Positions 45,730-58,404 of a stretch of DNA of 64,000 nucleotides are shown one piece after another. Made by a program: the position numbers and the translations under genes. This DNA is from Heterocephalus glaber (taxonomy: Eukaryota; Chordata; Mammalia; Rodentia; Bathyergidae), in assembly GCF_000247695.1 (NCBI RefSeq), contig NW_004624844.1, positions 1,040,749 through 1,104,748 of the forward strand, written 5' to 3'. The notes beneath the pieces were generated by a model. That model was not told the DNA's origin. It was given only the letters and a program-made list of their open reading frames with translations, and did no database searches. Every line of letters begins with the position of its first letter. The first letter of the stretch is position 1.

Positions 45730-47554
45730 CTATAAAATAAGTTTAACATAGCTATTAAGACACTATGTGAATAATATACACTTGAACACAAAGTTATTAA
45801 AACAATGATAAGTTTAAGACATAATTTTGAAAAATATCTAATGGTTACTTGTTATTTATAAATGTTTACAATAATACAGCAAAATTATAAACATTTAGAA
45901 AAAATTTACCCATGAATCACTCAATACAGCAGTTATCATTCTAATTTTCTCCCATTTAGTCTGCTTCCCAGTGTAATCAATTCATCGAACACCTGTTACG
46001 TGTTTACCACAATAAGCATTTTCAAGTAAAATAAATTCCCACCTAGCAAGAAAAGCTTTAAGTCAAAAGAAACAACAGTATAAACATGATAATGTATCTG
46101 CTAAGTTGTGTATAAAATACATTAAAATATTATAAAAGGTGATTTAGAAAATGGAAAAAAATGATAAAAGCTGGGAAAATTATGAAGTTTCCCAGAGAAG
46201 ACTTAAAACAGGTAGAATTTGTAAAACAAGTCAAAGAACATTCTGTGATGAAGAATTATCTGAGTTCATTCACAAAAGTCATAAAGGCATTCACTTTTCA
46301 TAAGGCAATAAAGAGAAAGCCCTGCCCAGCTTAGAATCTGAAAGCCTGAACTGGAATGTATTTCCATTTTATGTGTGTTCAAGGCCCCTCAGTTTGTCCT
46401 AAATGTTAAAAAGTACCTTTTAAACACTATTCACTCATTGCTTTTTTTCAGAAGTTCCCACATGCTTGACTTTCACACTGAAGCCTATCTTCTCACCCAA
46501 CTGACATTTACAGCAGTTTTAGAAGCTTAAAAACAGCAAATTCTGAAGGAAACAATTCCATATCACCTCTAGAAATCTACACTAAAAACTGAAAGGTGTT
46601 AAATGAAAAAGACTCACTGAAGTGAATGCAACTCATGACATGCCAACCATAAATGATCTGTAACTTTATCAGGTCAGCCATACAAATTACTGACATTCAA
46701 CTACATTGTTTAACATCAATAAATGGTAATCCCAAGAGCTCTAAACTTAATATTAATGCCAACCAATAAGAGAAGCTTTTAAAAATACATTAAATAAAGA
46801 AGAAACACTGCTAGAATTCTATTTCTTGCTTTGTCCTTTATAATCTATGCTAGGTAAACATTCCAATTTACAGAAACATGTTAAGATATTTTAAAGAAGG
46901 GACATTTTTCAAAACAATTATAACTAGACCTAAAGAGAATAAAAAAGAAAAACTAAGATAATATGGTCCAGAAGAACCCTAAATTGGGAGGGCCACAGTG
47001 CCTATTTCAAGGTATGTGCAGATTTACTCAATAATCTGAATTCCAGAAAACGGAATTCATGTACCACACCATTACTTTCACCTTAGCAAGGATCTCACAG
47101 CCAATACAGACCTCTTGTAAATTCAAGCCTGTGCCAAAACCAATTTCAAACAGTGAAAACAGTGCAACTGATACTTCCTAACTCCACTAGTGCACTGCAA
47201 CTTTCTCATAGGAAGATCAACACACAAGGTAAGGCACAGGACAGCACAAAAACGAATTATTGCGGATTCCAGAAACAATAATTTAGGTGTCAATTAGTCA
47301 ACTACTAGTAATTAGTTTTTATATGAGAAGAGAAATCATGACTTCTACCTGCTAGATGTTATTTTAATCCAGTTACCAGATCAGAACAAAAAATGGCCTG
47401 CCAGGTACCAGCACTGTTAGCTCACACAGATATTCATTCCGATTAAAAGAACTTTAAAAACTTTCATACAAAAATAAAGTGTTTTCTGTCAAACTTATCA
47501 CAGAAATTTAAACAAGCTTATACATCAAACACTTCCAGTTTGAAGAAAACATAC
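45730..47554 (-). other. SESTD1: SESTD1 intron 1 (first coding-to-coding intron)
   Basis: Phase-1 intron of 1.8 kb between coding exons 1 and 2. It is AT-rich and I recognise no SINE, LINE or LTR in it, which makes it the cleanest intron in the window. Confidence 0.9.
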
Positions 47555-47633
47555 CTGAAAGGAAGGCTAGTTTTTTCTTCAAAATGGGTAATATTACTGA
47601 GGCATCCATTTCACCCAGTCGATGTCCTCACTT
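47555..47633 (-). CDS. SESTD1: SESTD1 coding exon 1 (start codon)
   Basis: This exon holds the start codon of SESTD1, a phospholipid-binding SEC14/spectrin-repeat protein reported to bind TRPC4/5 channels and planar-polarity partners. The ATG is at 47609-47607 and reads MDASVILPILKKKLAFLS plus one base (phase 1). This matches the known N-terminus except D for E at residue 2 (comparison from memory). The start has G at -3 and G at +4, and an in-frame TGA lies 18 bases upstream within the 24-base 5' leader, so the start is well fixed. The acceptor is a pyrimidine-rich tract ending TTTTCAG and the donor is GTATGT. A non-coding exon must lie further 5', beyond 47633. Residues 1-18 begin the CRAL-TRIO domain. 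Confidence 0.95.
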
Positions 47634-47699
47634 CTGAAAACAGAAAAAGTCAAATGTCAACTACAAGGTAACAATTATTCTGTGCAATGTGTATTTATG

Positions 47700-47935
47700 A
47701 TGGTTTATCCAGGGTTTCTCAACCTGAGAGCTACTGACATTTTGAACCAGGTAATTTTTTGACGGAGAGTTGTCCTGTGTGCTATAGATCATGTAAGCAG
47801 CATCCCTGGCCTCTACCCAGCAAGTGGCAAGAGCACTTTCCCCTCTGCCTTTGACAGCCAAAATGTCTCCAGTCACTGCCAAATGTCTGGAAGGCAAAAT
47901 CAAAGCTGGCTGAAAATCACTGGCTGGACTGTTTT
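47700..47935 (-). mobile_element. MER20-like hAT-Charlie element
   Basis: Inverted copy with CCAGGGTTTCTCAACCTGAG, ACTGACATTTTGAACCAGG, CAGCATCCCTGGCCTCTACC and CCAAATGTCTGGAAG. This is the MER20 order read on the minus strand. It lies about 70 bases 5' of the first coding exon's acceptor. Confidence 0.8.
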
Positions 47936-48497
47936 TCAGAGTAATGCTCCTGGACAAGAATATTGCTTAGTACACAGCTGTAACTCAATAAATTATTTGT
48001 TTAATGAATCAATTAATCAAGCACACAGCCAATTTTCTACTGCTTTCCTTATTAACTACACAGCTCAACGTCAGGTATGATTCCTTCTGTTTTGGTACTG
48101 AATAGAATTCTCTGATTTCTCATAGTTTTGCTCCCCCATAACACATGGTGACATTTTATCCTCAAATAACGATACTTACTAATATGCTGTTTCAGTTTTA
48201 CACCCCTCATTAACTGTCCCCCTCTCTTCACATTTTAGTTTTACATTCTTCAGGGAAAAATCTGTTTAACTCAGTTCACTGTTATGAGCCAAGCCACAAT
48301 TTATTAATCTCGGTTATTCCAGGGTCCTCTCAGTTGTGGACAGGGCCTAAATACAAAAGGGGAGTGAGCTAACACAGCAGGAGTTAGCGAGTTCCCTCAA
48401 ATGGGAGTCTGGCATGGCTGGCATTCAGAGACTTGGCCAGCCCAGTATACTGCTAAAACAAGATTTGAGGAGAATAGGACCTTTAAAACAAAACAAG

Positions 48498-48668
48498 CTG
48501 GGTGAGGTGGTACACACGTGTAATTCCACCTACTCAGGAGGCTGAGGCAGGAGGACTGCAAGTTTGACACCAGCCTGAGCAATTTAATAAGATCCTGTCT
48601 CAAAATAAAATGAAAAGGGGAAGGGATGTAGCTCAGCGCTCCCTCAACTCGATCCCCAGTACCAAAAA
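48498..48668 (+). mobile_element. B1-dID dimeric SINE
   Basis: B1-like left half (GCTGGGTGAGGTGGTACACA, TACTCAGGAGGCTGAGGCAG, CTGTCTCAAAATAAAATG) joined to a shortened ID half (GGGAAGGGATGTAGCTCAGC, CTCGATCCCCAGTACC). Confidence 0.82.
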
Positions 48669-49184
48669 CAGAAAAAGAAAACCAAAGGCTCAATTATATT
48701 GTCCTCTTCCACTTAGTTTTGTGTCTGAGAGTATTTCCTCTCACATTTTACCCCTTCCTCCTTGCTGCATCTCATGCCCACCAACCATATAACAGAGGCC
48801 AGGTCCTGGAAGTACACCATGAAATTTTACTCTATTTAGTGAAAGTACACTCTTTAAATTTTCCAGCAGAGCAGAAAATAAAGTTTTTTGCACGAACATG
48901 TATTACTTCTCCAGCAAACGCCTGCTAGGAACTTACCCACTTCAGGCAGCATGCTATCAGCTGGAGCCAACACATCACAACCCTGCCCTGCCAAAAATGG
49001 GGTCTCCTAAAAAACTGCAGATTAAAGAAAAGGACACCGTCTTAATATTGTCAGATAATGGCTAAGCAAGACTAATTAAACCAGTCTATTATTTTACAGC
49101 TTTTGTACAGTACATACAATAAAAAACCTACTATTTATACCTGTCTATAAAAAAACCCCTGTAAACTAAGTAATATGTTCTTTT

Positions 49185-49267
49185 TTTTTTTTTTGGTACT
49201 GGAGATCGAACTCGGGACCTTGTACTTGCGAGGCAGGCACTGGAATCACTGAGCTAAATCCCCGGCC
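49185..49267 (-). mobile_element. ID-variant SINE
   Basis: Poly(T), GGTACTGGAGATCGAACTCG, TTGCGAGGCAGGCACTGG and CTGAGCTAAATCCCCGGCCC. Flanked by the near-identical TAAGTAATATGTTC and TAAGTGATATATTC. Confidence 0.94.
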
Positions 49268-49417
49268 CTAAGTGATATATTCTTTTCAAGTTTTATTCCT
49301 TAAATATTTGTTTGTAACTTAATTCGGTTTTGTTCTATACTAGCTCAGGCTACAAACTTGTAGTAAAGAGGAAAAAGTTCACATTTTGGTTTTTTTGGGT
49401 TTTTTTGGTTTTGTTTT

Positions 49418-49472
49418 GTTTTTTTTGGTACCTGGGATCGAACTTGGGTCCTTGCACTTGTGCAGCGGGCAG
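49418..49472 (-). mobile_element. ID-variant SINE, 5'-truncated
   Basis: Only the B-box half remains: GGTACCTGGGATCGAACTTG to CTTGTGCAGCGGGC. Flanked by ACATTTTG on both sides, suggesting insertion as a truncated copy. Confidence 0.85.
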
Positions 49473-49654
49473 CGACATTTTGTATATTTTATCTAAAACC
49501 AATAGCATTTCATGTTGCCAGATTAGTATTTTGACTTGATGGCTCATTATCCAGCTATACAAAAACCCAAAAAGCCTAGATTCATGTCTTGGATCCATTC
49601 TCCTGTGACCAGCTTCCTGGGGACTTGATTTGGTAATGATGATCATAATGAGTA

Positions 49655-49865
49655 TGATAACTAACATTTACTGTTTACTACAAACCATTTACTGTTCTAA
49701 ATTATGTCTTTGTATTAACTTATTTAATCTCCACAATATCCCTAAGTACTATTATTACTGCTGCTTCACAGCAGAGTGAACTGGAGCTCAGAGAAGTTAT
49801 ATGCTGCCCTATTTATACAACTAGTAAGTGCTGAAGTTACACACATGCAGGCAATCTGGTTCCAG
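49655..49865 (-). mobile_element. MIR element
   Basis: Inverted MIR: CATTTACTGTTTACTACAAA, TCTCCACAATATCCCTAAG, GAGCTCAGAGAAGTTATATG and AACTAGTAAGTGCTGAAGTT. Confidence 0.75.
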
Positions 49866-49984
49866 CAAGCGAGCTTTCATATCACACTATCTGCTTATTC
49901 ATTAAACAGCTATGAAATATCTGGCAATTTAAAAAGATTAAGCTCTAGACTACATGCAAAACGAAAATAGCTAGACTACTATCT

Positions 49985-50855
49985 AGTATAATAAAAAAAT
50001 GCATAATTGGTCTCAGTCCCTGGTTCCTGGTACAGAAGTCCTAAAGCCCTTGGAATTTCCTGAGGGGCAGGAATCTCCCTTGTTGTTCCTAACAAGCCCT
50101 TTCCTATCTTACCTGAGATTATGTTAATACAGTGACTTAGGGTGGGGCCTCTACAAAGCTCAGGAGGAGGCTGCTGGCTGCCAGAAAGACAAATTGTGAT
50201 TAGAAGTTTAGAACTTTCAACCTCATTCTCCAAACTCTGGGGTTGGAGAGCCAAATCACCAAGAACCAATGATGTGATTAATCACATCTGTGTGATAAGG
50301 CCTCTATAAAAAGCCTCAAACGAGGAGTTCAAAGAATTTCCAGGTTGGGGACCAGTGCAGGTGCCTGGAGAGCACATGCAGACTCTGCCTCCCCGTACCC
50401 TGCCCATGCATCCCTTCTATTAGGCTGTTCCTGCACTATGTCCTCCACGGAAAGTCAATGGTCTTCTGAGCCCGTGAGTCCCTCCGGTGAATTACCAAAC
50501 CTGAGGGGGTGAGGGTCGTGGGAATGTCTGATTTGTAGCTGAGTTAGGCAGAAGTATGGTAACTGTGGGACCCATACATACTCGTGAGTGGCATCTAGGT
50601 GAGTCTTCCAAGATTACGCCCTTAAACTTTTTTTTTTTGGTACCAACGATCGAACTCAGGACCTTGCACTTGCCAGGCAGGCGGTGGAACCACTGAGCTA
50701 AATCCCCGGCCCTCCTTTAAACTTTTGACACTAGTGCTGGTGCTTCATGCCAGAACTGAAGTGCACTGTAAGACACCCAGTTGGTATCCAGAGATATGGA
50801 GAATGTATTGGTGTGAGGAAAAGCCCCAGATATTTACTGTTAGAAGTATGTCAGT
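49985..50855 (+). mobile_element. Solitary ERV-type LTR (copy B)
   Basis: Same family and strand as 31325-32095. It opens CTCAGTCCCTGGTTCCTGGT and has a TATA-like CCTCTATAAAAAGCCTC. Further landmarks are GGGTCGTGGGAATGTCTGAT, GACACCCAGTTGGTATCCAG and TTGGTGTGAGGAAAAGCCCC. An ID SINE splits it. No viral coding sequence is attached. Confidence 0.7.
50628..50712 (-). mobile_element. ID-variant SINE inside LTR
   Basis: Poly(T), GGTACCAACGATCGAACTCA, TTGCCAGGCAGGCGGTGGAA, CTGAGCTAAATCCCCGGCCC. Flanked by CCCTTAAACTTTT and CCTTTAAACTTTT. Confidence 0.94.
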
Positions 50856-52149
50856 AAGAAGCTGATAATCTACATACAGCTATGCCATGTTCTTGAGGCA
50901 CCAGCACTTCAGCTCACCAATCCTTTTATAGCATCAGTGCCAATGTCAACACAGTAAGAAGGGCAAATAATACCTAAGCATTATTATAAAAAATAGTTCT
51001 GACCTCACAGAAACCCTGAAAGTTAGAAACAAGAGAAGTGCTGATCTAGGCAGTCAATAGGATGCTCTGACAAAAAAAAAAAAATTCAACTTCAAGGACT
51101 TAATTTATAGAAACAAAACTAACTTCCTAGCCAGACTTTTCATATCTAATTATGAGCACAAAATCTGAACTGCTTTTAATTCCTCCCTATATTTTGGCCT
51201 ATGTCTCCAGCCTTTTCAGCAAGTCTGCAAGTTCTGGAAACCCTTTTTCTACTTCAGTTAGCTAGAGCAGGTTTCTCTTAGTCAATGGAGAAATTTAACT
51301 GCACTGGAAATCAAAACTATAATTTAGAGTTTAGTTCACGAAATCTCTGATCATTTCATGTTTTTTTTAAAGTCTGTTGCCATTTATTTTAAATTAAAAT
51401 GTCCATCGATACCACATGATTTTAATCCTTACTATGTAAAACCCAATTAATAGCACCCAGAATATGAGAACATCTGGAATCCCTAGGATCCCACAAGACA
51501 TACGAAACAAAAACTGCAGCTGACTCCTGGAGTAAAACCTACATTACTAGAGCTTTGCAAGTCAGGTAACTGGTTTTATGCCAGTAGATGCCAAGGTTTA
51601 ATTTTTCACCTTTGAGTTGTCTCTATACTCAAAGGGGAACAGGGAATAGACTTCAGTGTCTTGGTCCAGATTCATTTTGGCAAATTAAAATCCTAACCAA
51701 AACAAAACAAAAAAATCCTAACAATCTCCATTTTAGCATGTGTCCTTAGATGGATGCTTTACTCAGCTCTCCTTCGCTTTACACAAACAGCTTGGCATGG
51801 CAAAATATTATGTTGCTGTTGTTTTAATCCAGCAGCTTGCTTGTTTTAGAACATATTTAAAGTGATAAAGTAGTTTAATCAAAAATATAGGTTTGAGTAC
51901 AGTATATGAGCCAAGATATTTGATAGATAAAATATGAGCCAGTCAAGAGACCAATAGTTACTTTTTGTAACTTCCCCCTCTTCTAGAGTCTCCTTTGTAT
52001 CAATCTTTTTTAGTTGTCACTAAAGAGATAAGTAATGAACAATAATGCTTACTGTACCATTAGTTCAAATTAAAATTACTTTCTCACAAGTTATTTTAGA
52101 CTTTGAAGTGTTTAGCACAGACATTTAAAAAATTAAAAAAAAAAAAAAG

Positions 52150-52350
52150 AACTAGATGTGATGGTGCACACCTGTAATCCCATCTACTCAGGGGCCTGAG
52201 CCATAAGAAGCTCAAGTTTGACGACAGCTGGGCAACTTAGCAAGACCCTGTCTCAAAATAAAAAGGGCTAGAGATGTGGCTCAGTGGTTGGACACTTGCT
52301 TAGCATGCCTGAGGACCCTGGGTTAAATCTACAGTGGTGAAAACAAACAA
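52150..52350 (+). mobile_element. B1-dID dimeric SINE
   Basis: Left half AACTAGATGTGATGGTGCAC, CATCTACTCAGGGGCCTGAG, CTGTCTCAAAATAAAAAGGG. Right half GCTAGAGATGTGGCTCAGTG, ACTTGCTTAGCATGCCTGAG, CCCTGGGTTAAATC. Confidence 0.88.
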
Positions 52351-52594
52351 AAACTTAAAAAATACAACTAATCACTATCATCACCACAACGCAACATCAA
52401 ATAACATAGGTGGCAGTTTATTTCTTCCCCAATGGGATAAATATAAATTATTATTTTTTCACAAGGCTTATTCAACCTAAATATATCTGAGTGGATTATA
52501 CTCTCAAACAAGGAACAAAGCCAATAAGTGATATTTTAACTGATATGAAATAATAAACAGTGGCAAAGAACAATTTTTTAAAATAATTTGTTCT

Positions 52595-52680
52595 GGGGCT
52601 GGGGATTCCTCAGTGGTTCCATCGCCTGCCTTGCAAGTGCAAGGACCCGAGTTCAATTCCCAGTACCAAAAAAAATAAAA
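52595..52680 (+). mobile_element. ID-variant SINE
   Basis: GGGGCTGGGGATTCCTCAGT, ATCGCCTGCCTTGCAAGTGC, GTTCAATTCCCAGTACC and an (AAAAT)n tail. Flanked by AAAATAATTTGTTC and AAAATAATTTGCTC. Confidence 0.93.
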
Positions 52681-52699
52681 TAAAATAAAATAATTTGCT

Positions 52700-52845
52700 C
52701 CCGGACTGATGGTGCACACCTATTAATCCCAGAACTCAGGAGGCTGAAGCAAGAGGGTCACTATTAGTTCAAGGTCAGCCCCGGATACACAGTGAGTTCA
52801 AGACCAGCCTGAACTATATAGTGAAACCCTGTCTTAAAAAAAATT
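52700..52845 (+). mobile_element. B1 SINE
   Basis: ATGGTGCACACCTATTAATC, AACTCAGGAGGCTGAAGC, then the duplicated CACAGTGAGTTCAAGACCAG / CTATATAGTGAAACCC segments. Confidence 0.9.
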
Positions 52846-53396
52846 TTTTTGAATCACCAAGTAAAGAGGGCTAAGAAATGTAAGAATTAAGGAATTAACA
52901 GCATGCTTAACAGAGAAAACACAAAAAAGTACATACTACTATAATTTTCTTATTTCATATACAGTCATTTAAAAGAGTACCTATTTTAAATCACAGTTTA
53001 CTAAATACAAGAGACTGAAAGCCATTATAGCAGATGTGTCTTGGAGACTGGTGAATATAAAGGACAATACAACTATGACTGCATGTTACCATCAACGAAA
53101 AGCAATAAGCATCTTATTTTGGTTCTTAGCAGTTTGCTTAATTAATTAGTATCATTTCTAGGTGCAAAATAAGTTCTACCTAAAACAGATACCTTCTAAA
53201 GTTGGAGATGATGAATCCTGAGAACTAGAAATGAAGGGAGACTAGATTTCCACTAATGTTTGTAACCCTCTTTTAGTCTCTTTCCCACAATCTTAATTAC
53301 TAAAAGGGAAATAAGGTAGTATCTTGTCCCCAAAAGCCAAGTTTTTTACCTTTATATTTTTCACTCATTCAACAAATCTGCATTGAGCACCTATAA

Positions 53397-53480
53397 GAGC
53401 TGAGGTTATAGCTCAGTGGTAGAGTGCTTGCCTAGCATGCACGAGGCCCTGTGTTCAATGCCCAGCACAACAAAAGGAAA
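53397..53480 (+). mobile_element. Canonical ID SINE
   Basis: GAGGTTATAGCTCAGTGGTA, GAGTGCTTGCCTAGCATGCA, GGCCCTGTGTTCAATGCCCA: the best-preserved classical ID copy here. Confidence 0.92.
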
Positions 53481-53777
53481 AAGAAACAAAAAAGGACCTA
53501 TTAGATCAAGGCATGGCTGGTGCTGGACATACGTGGCATTCAAAAATACCTAATGGATTAATGGACAGATAAATAAACATAAAGCAGGAAAGCAAAAACA
53601 CATAACCTAGGAATTCTAACATCACAACCATCTGAATGCACGGTTTTCCTGAAAGCTGTCTTTCAACTGAGAGAGAGCTTCCCAAAGATCCAGCAGCCAC
53701 GGAATGTGCTGGACGCTGAAGAAAGGCCCATTCTGGAGAAGACCTGGTGGACATCAATGAGTGCTGTGGATGGGGAG

Positions 53778-53792
53778 CCATTAGGGGGCAGT
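53778..53792 (+). promoter_or_regulatory. CTCF-like motif
   Basis: CCATTAGGGGGCAGT matches 14 of 15 positions of the core consensus CCASYAGRKGGCRSY. Located in unique-looking sequence. Confidence 0.4.
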
Positions 53793-55173
53793 AGAGGATG
53801 TGCCAAGCAGCAGGAACAGACAATTACAGGCCTTTTAATCAAGACTGAGCAAATTAATTTCAAAAGAGATTATAATTGATGATATGACTTGGTGCACTGG
53901 AACTCCTCTCTGAATAAGTATAAATCAACCAGCTTACTCGGAAAATTCAGTTAAGATTCTTCCAAGAGCATTTTTTAACCATCATGAGGATTGCCTAAGG
54001 CTAACTGAATCACCTCTAATAAGCCTACATCATGTAGACACAATGGCAATGAACAAAATCAGAACACAGACTCCTCAGCCTTTTATTTCCAGAAGAAATT
54101 ATGAAAGTATAGCTATGCTTAAATTAAGATTAGATATACCTTCAACTGTTGCGACAAGGCAAAAGCAACCTCAGAGATTAAAATATACACCTACACACAC
54201 CTAATATTGTTCACTACTTACATACTGGGTTCACCACTCTATATATTCTTATACAAAGTTATGCAGAAAGCAGCATTACTCAACTTTAGGATAACACAGC
54301 AGTAAAGCCAACAACAGAGGAAAATTTATGTAATTTTTGTTACTGAAGATGCCAGTGCATCACTGTTAATCTAACTTTACAACCATACTAAACAGTTTAT
54401 AATTGAATAATAAGAATCCTTTGGATGGATCTAAAATGAAAGTCACAAAGCAACAGCTAACTTTCACAACAGAGATCTACTTCAAAGCATAACAACTCCT
54501 CTAGATTTCAAGGCTGAAGTATGGTAAAATGGGTGAGTCTCCCTGCCTCAGCAGAGAAAAGTGTAGGTCCAGCCACAGTACGTAACAATTCCATTACAGT
54601 ACTCCATCTAATTTCTACATTCCAACCTCTCTACATCTGTCTCTTTTCCTTCTTGTCAAATCAGAATTTCTCTAGGTCATCACCAAACTTCTCCTCTCCA
54701 GATCTTCCTTCTAGAAAGAAGTGCTTACCCTCAGCAAAGACATACATGCCTTCCACTGAGCTAAACTCAGACTAAATCCAATACTCCAGGCATTTAAAAT
54801 TCTAATGCATTTGAACAGAGGTTCAGATGTAACACAAGGCCCCTAATTCCAATAAATAGCATACAAATTTTTAGTATCTAATTGTTTATATGGTGGATGG
54901 CAGATGACACAAATTAAGAGTACTTTTGTTCAAATAAAATAATGCAACTATAATGTGAATTGAGATTTTGGCACTATGAGCTTTTGTTTCTATAGTGTAA
55001 ACATTTGGTATGTACCGAACACCGTACTGGGAAAAAGTTTTAAGTTAACTAAAAAACTAAAAAGTTACCAAAAATGGAAACTATTATAGTGTTACTAAAG
55101 CAAAAAGAAGCCAGTAGAATATGTGAGTTACTTTCTATCAAACTATAAGCCCCATTTTTAAAAACAATGATAC

Positions 55174-55272
55174 AAGGAGGATCGCTGCAAGTTTGAGGTC
55201 AGCCTGGGCTACATGGTGAGTTCAGGACCAGCCTGAACTACAAAGGGAGACCCTGACTCAAAAAAATAAAAA
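55174..55272 (+). mobile_element. B1 SINE, 5'-truncated
   Basis: Starts at GGAGGATCGCTGCAAGTTTG, has both internal duplicates and an A-rich tail. Flanked by AAAACAATGAT. Confidence 0.9.
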
Positions 55273-55529
55273 ATAAAAACAATGATCGATGTATTTCTGT
55301 GATAAAACTAACAAAACAACACTGAACATACTACAAATACTATAACTTGTTCAATAACTGGAATGTCATTTCAGCCTCACATGGAACAAAGTAACATAAC
55401 ACATATATGAAAAATAAAGTACTTATAGAATGATCACACCTTTTATTCCTCATATTTCCTAAGTAAAGACCTTCCCCACCGAAGTTGTTTCTAACATGGA
55501 TTCTCTTCCCAAGAGTTGTTCTCCCTGAA

Positions 55530-55750
55530 AGGCAATGTAGTGCAATATAAAAATCATGGCCTTGGACACAGGGTGCAACTCCCAGCCAGCCACTGCCTGG
55601 CTAGGTGTTTCTGGCAATTTCTTTAACACTTTTATGGACATATCACTGAACCTACTTCACAGGACTGAGGATTAAGTGAGTTAGTTTGTATGCACAATGT
55701 CTAATATACTCCAGGATAGGAAACACATAATAAATGGTATCTATTTGTAG
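55530..55750 (+). mobile_element. MIR element
   Basis: CATGGCCTTGGACACAGGGT, GCAACTCCCAGCCAGCCACT, ACCTACTTCACAGGACTGAG, AATAAATGGTATC. The central core is diverged. Confidence 0.75.
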
Positions 55751-55934
55751 TAGCTAAATTTTCCTTCCCCCATTAATTATTGGCTTACTAATTTACTAAT
55801 TTACTACCTACCACCTAGTCTCCAAGGAGTCCACAGTAAATGAATTCCCTCTAAGGCCTTTGAGATCTATAGATTTAAACAGTCCCAACATCATCACAAA
55901 TAACATATTCTGATACTTTTTTGTTTTCCAAGAA

Positions 55935-56095
55935 TATCATTTCATCCTCACATATGATTCGATACTTACACTCTTATTAATATCTCATTTTATCTGATGA
56001 GAAAACTGGGCAGAGAGAAGTGATTTGCCCAAGGTCATACAGACACTCAAAGGTTTATAAATCAGAATTAGAACCACAGAGGAAAATCATCTACT
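55935..56095 (-). mobile_element. MIR-like fragment
   Basis: Inverted MIR core: TCTGATGAGAAAACTGGGCA, GAGAGAAGTGATTTGCCCAA, GGTCATACAGAC. Confidence 0.75.
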
Positions 56096-56519
56096 GTAAG
56101 CTTTTCATCATATCACCAAACTGCATAATTAAAATGGTTGAATTTTATTATGGTATATAAATTTTACCTCAATAAAGCTGTCGAAAAATTTTTAAAATAA
56201 CAACATAATTGCCCATTTTGTAAATCAGGAAAATCTGGATGTAAATGATGTGCATTTTAAGTACTCAAAAAATAAAAACTAAAAATATGTAAGCAATATG
56301 CTCCAGAAAGTCTGTTATATGAATCACATATGCTTAGCAATTTATCCTGATTTCCCCTATAATTAGAACATACTGCTGTGAAACCATTTCAGCCCCAAAG
56401 ATGAATTTCTTTCAACACTGTACATTCTGGATGATATGAAGGTTATGGGTTTTTTCTTTTTTTAAAAAAAGTCCTTTATCTCTTAGTGTCATGTACTTTA
56501 ATGAAGTAAATCTGAGTAT

Positions 56520-56870
56520 CCTAGTTTGTTCACGCTACTACAACAAATATCTAAGCCTGGGTGATCTGTGAACAATAGAAATTCACTCTTCACAGCTCTG
56601 GAGGCTGTGAAGTCTGGATCAAGGCGCCTACTGGGTCAGGGCCTGGGGAAGGTGCCCGTTGCAGATGACACTGTCCAGGCTCCTCACGGGGAAGAGGGCC
56701 CAGGAGGACAGGGGGAGAAGGCCTTGTTTTCTCTTCACAGGGCAGAAGAGAAAAGGAAGAGTGCTCCCTCTAACCTCACCCCCTTAAGGGCTCTCGGACT
56801 CCATCACTTCTTAGAGCCACACCTATGAATATCACCACAAGGGGAATTAAGTTTCCACACAGGTATTTTG
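56520..56870 (-). mobile_element. MLT1/MaLR-type LTR
   Basis: On the plus strand: CTAGTTTGTTCACGCTACTA, CAACAAATATCTAAGCCTGG, TTCACAGCTCTGGAGGCTGT and GTCTGGATCAAGGCGCC. This is the reverse complement of ERVL-MaLR LTR order. An 86-codon open frame at 56568-56828 is by-product. Confidence 0.75.
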
Positions 56871-57059
56871 GGAAAGGAAGACACACCTGGAATAGGACTG
56901 GTCATTTGTCAATAAATATTCAAAATGGGTGGTAAGTTCCTTTTACCATTCCCTACGTTTCTGTATGTTTGAAAATGTCCATTATAAAATCTAAAAAAAT
57001 TAAATCTTTAAACATACCAATAGCATGTGAAAGACTATTACCTTTTTAAAAAAAGTTTT

Positions 57060-57205
57060 GCCAAGTGTGGTGGTGCACACCTATAATTTCAGCACTCTGG
57101 AGGCTGAGGCAGGAGGGTCCCTGCAAGTTCCAGGCCAACCCGGGGTACACTGTGACTCCAAGGCCAGCCTGGGTTATAAGTGAGACCTTGTCTAAAAAAT
57201 AAAAG
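57060..57205 (+). mobile_element. B1 SINE
   Basis: GCCAAGTGTGGTGGTGCACA, CTCTGGAGGCTGAGGCAGGA, duplicated internal segments. Flanked by AAAAGTTTTGC. Confidence 0.93.
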
Positions 57206-58404
57206 TTTTGCTTCAGCAAAGTTTTACTTTAAAATCAAGAGCAAATAGTAAATACAATACATATATTTTTTAAATACTCTCATATCACCATATTCTAAAG
57301 CTCCTTGTGGAGAAAGATTTGAGTAACTGGAACCCATTTAGGACTGTTCAAGAGGTAGAAGATCAAGTCTGATACGAGCAACAGCCAAAGGATAAAAAGC
57401 AGCTTGGAGGAGTGGGCAGATAAGCCAGCTGATTCCCGGCTTCTGTCACTTATTGGCACTGGAGACTTTCGTCCCGGCCTTTTAAGATTTCCTCACTTTG
57501 TGACTGCGGTCATTTTATCAGCAGCCTCCCCATTACCATCACCATGTTATACTTCTCGTTAAAGAGATTAAGTTACTAAGAAAAGCAAAAATGTATGTGT
57601 TCACTGTGCCCAGTGAACAGCAGCAAGTGGTCACAAGAGGGAATAGAACTCTTGGGTGAAAAAGCAGTAAATATTATTACCGTTTGATCCCGGAAGGAAA
57701 TACAGTCCAAACATTTGGTGCATGACACATATTAACACTTAAGGGTGTGTTCCAAATGTAGTAACAATCTAACTCACCAATCAGTCATGGAGCCCAAAGA
57801 GTTATTTCTGAAATCCCAAGTAGGTGCTCCCTGGTCACGAGAACCTGTTCCCTTGCCCAGGACAATGCCTGGCACATGGCCAAGGTACAACAGATATCTG
57901 CTGAATAAACTCCCTCCTCAGAATCCTGCCAGCTTTCTCACTTAGGTGCCACTTAGCAGAATAATTAGGAAGCAAGAAAAAAGTGAAGGAAAAACAAGTT
58001 TAGGTAATTTTAAATTTGTCAGAGCACCATGAATAGAGCATGTATTTAGTTTGAACAGAATATTAAATTACATAGTTCAGGGACATTTACTGAAACATCT
58101 TGGGTCAGGTCCCATTAGGATCATGCACAAAGACAGGCACTTTATAAAGCCTTCTTTATGCTGAGCCAACTCTAACTTGAGGCTTTTGGAAATGATTTAT
58201 TTGACTTCACTACCTTTAAAGCCTAAGTTTTCATTATCTGTATTTCAACACTTGCAAAAGTCACTATATAACATGCTCCTTTTTCCATTTTCTGAAATTA
58301 CATCTTAACTTTTGTTATAATAATCGCCATCATCCCCCTTCACTTTACTTCTGCATTTAAGTACCCTATAAATACTTCTGAACTCCTAGTTTTTCTTGCA
58401 ATAT

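Noticed and set aside
56568..56828. 86-codon plus-strand frame in G/C-richer DNA
   Set aside because: It lies inside a MaLR-type LTR and on the opposite strand to it.
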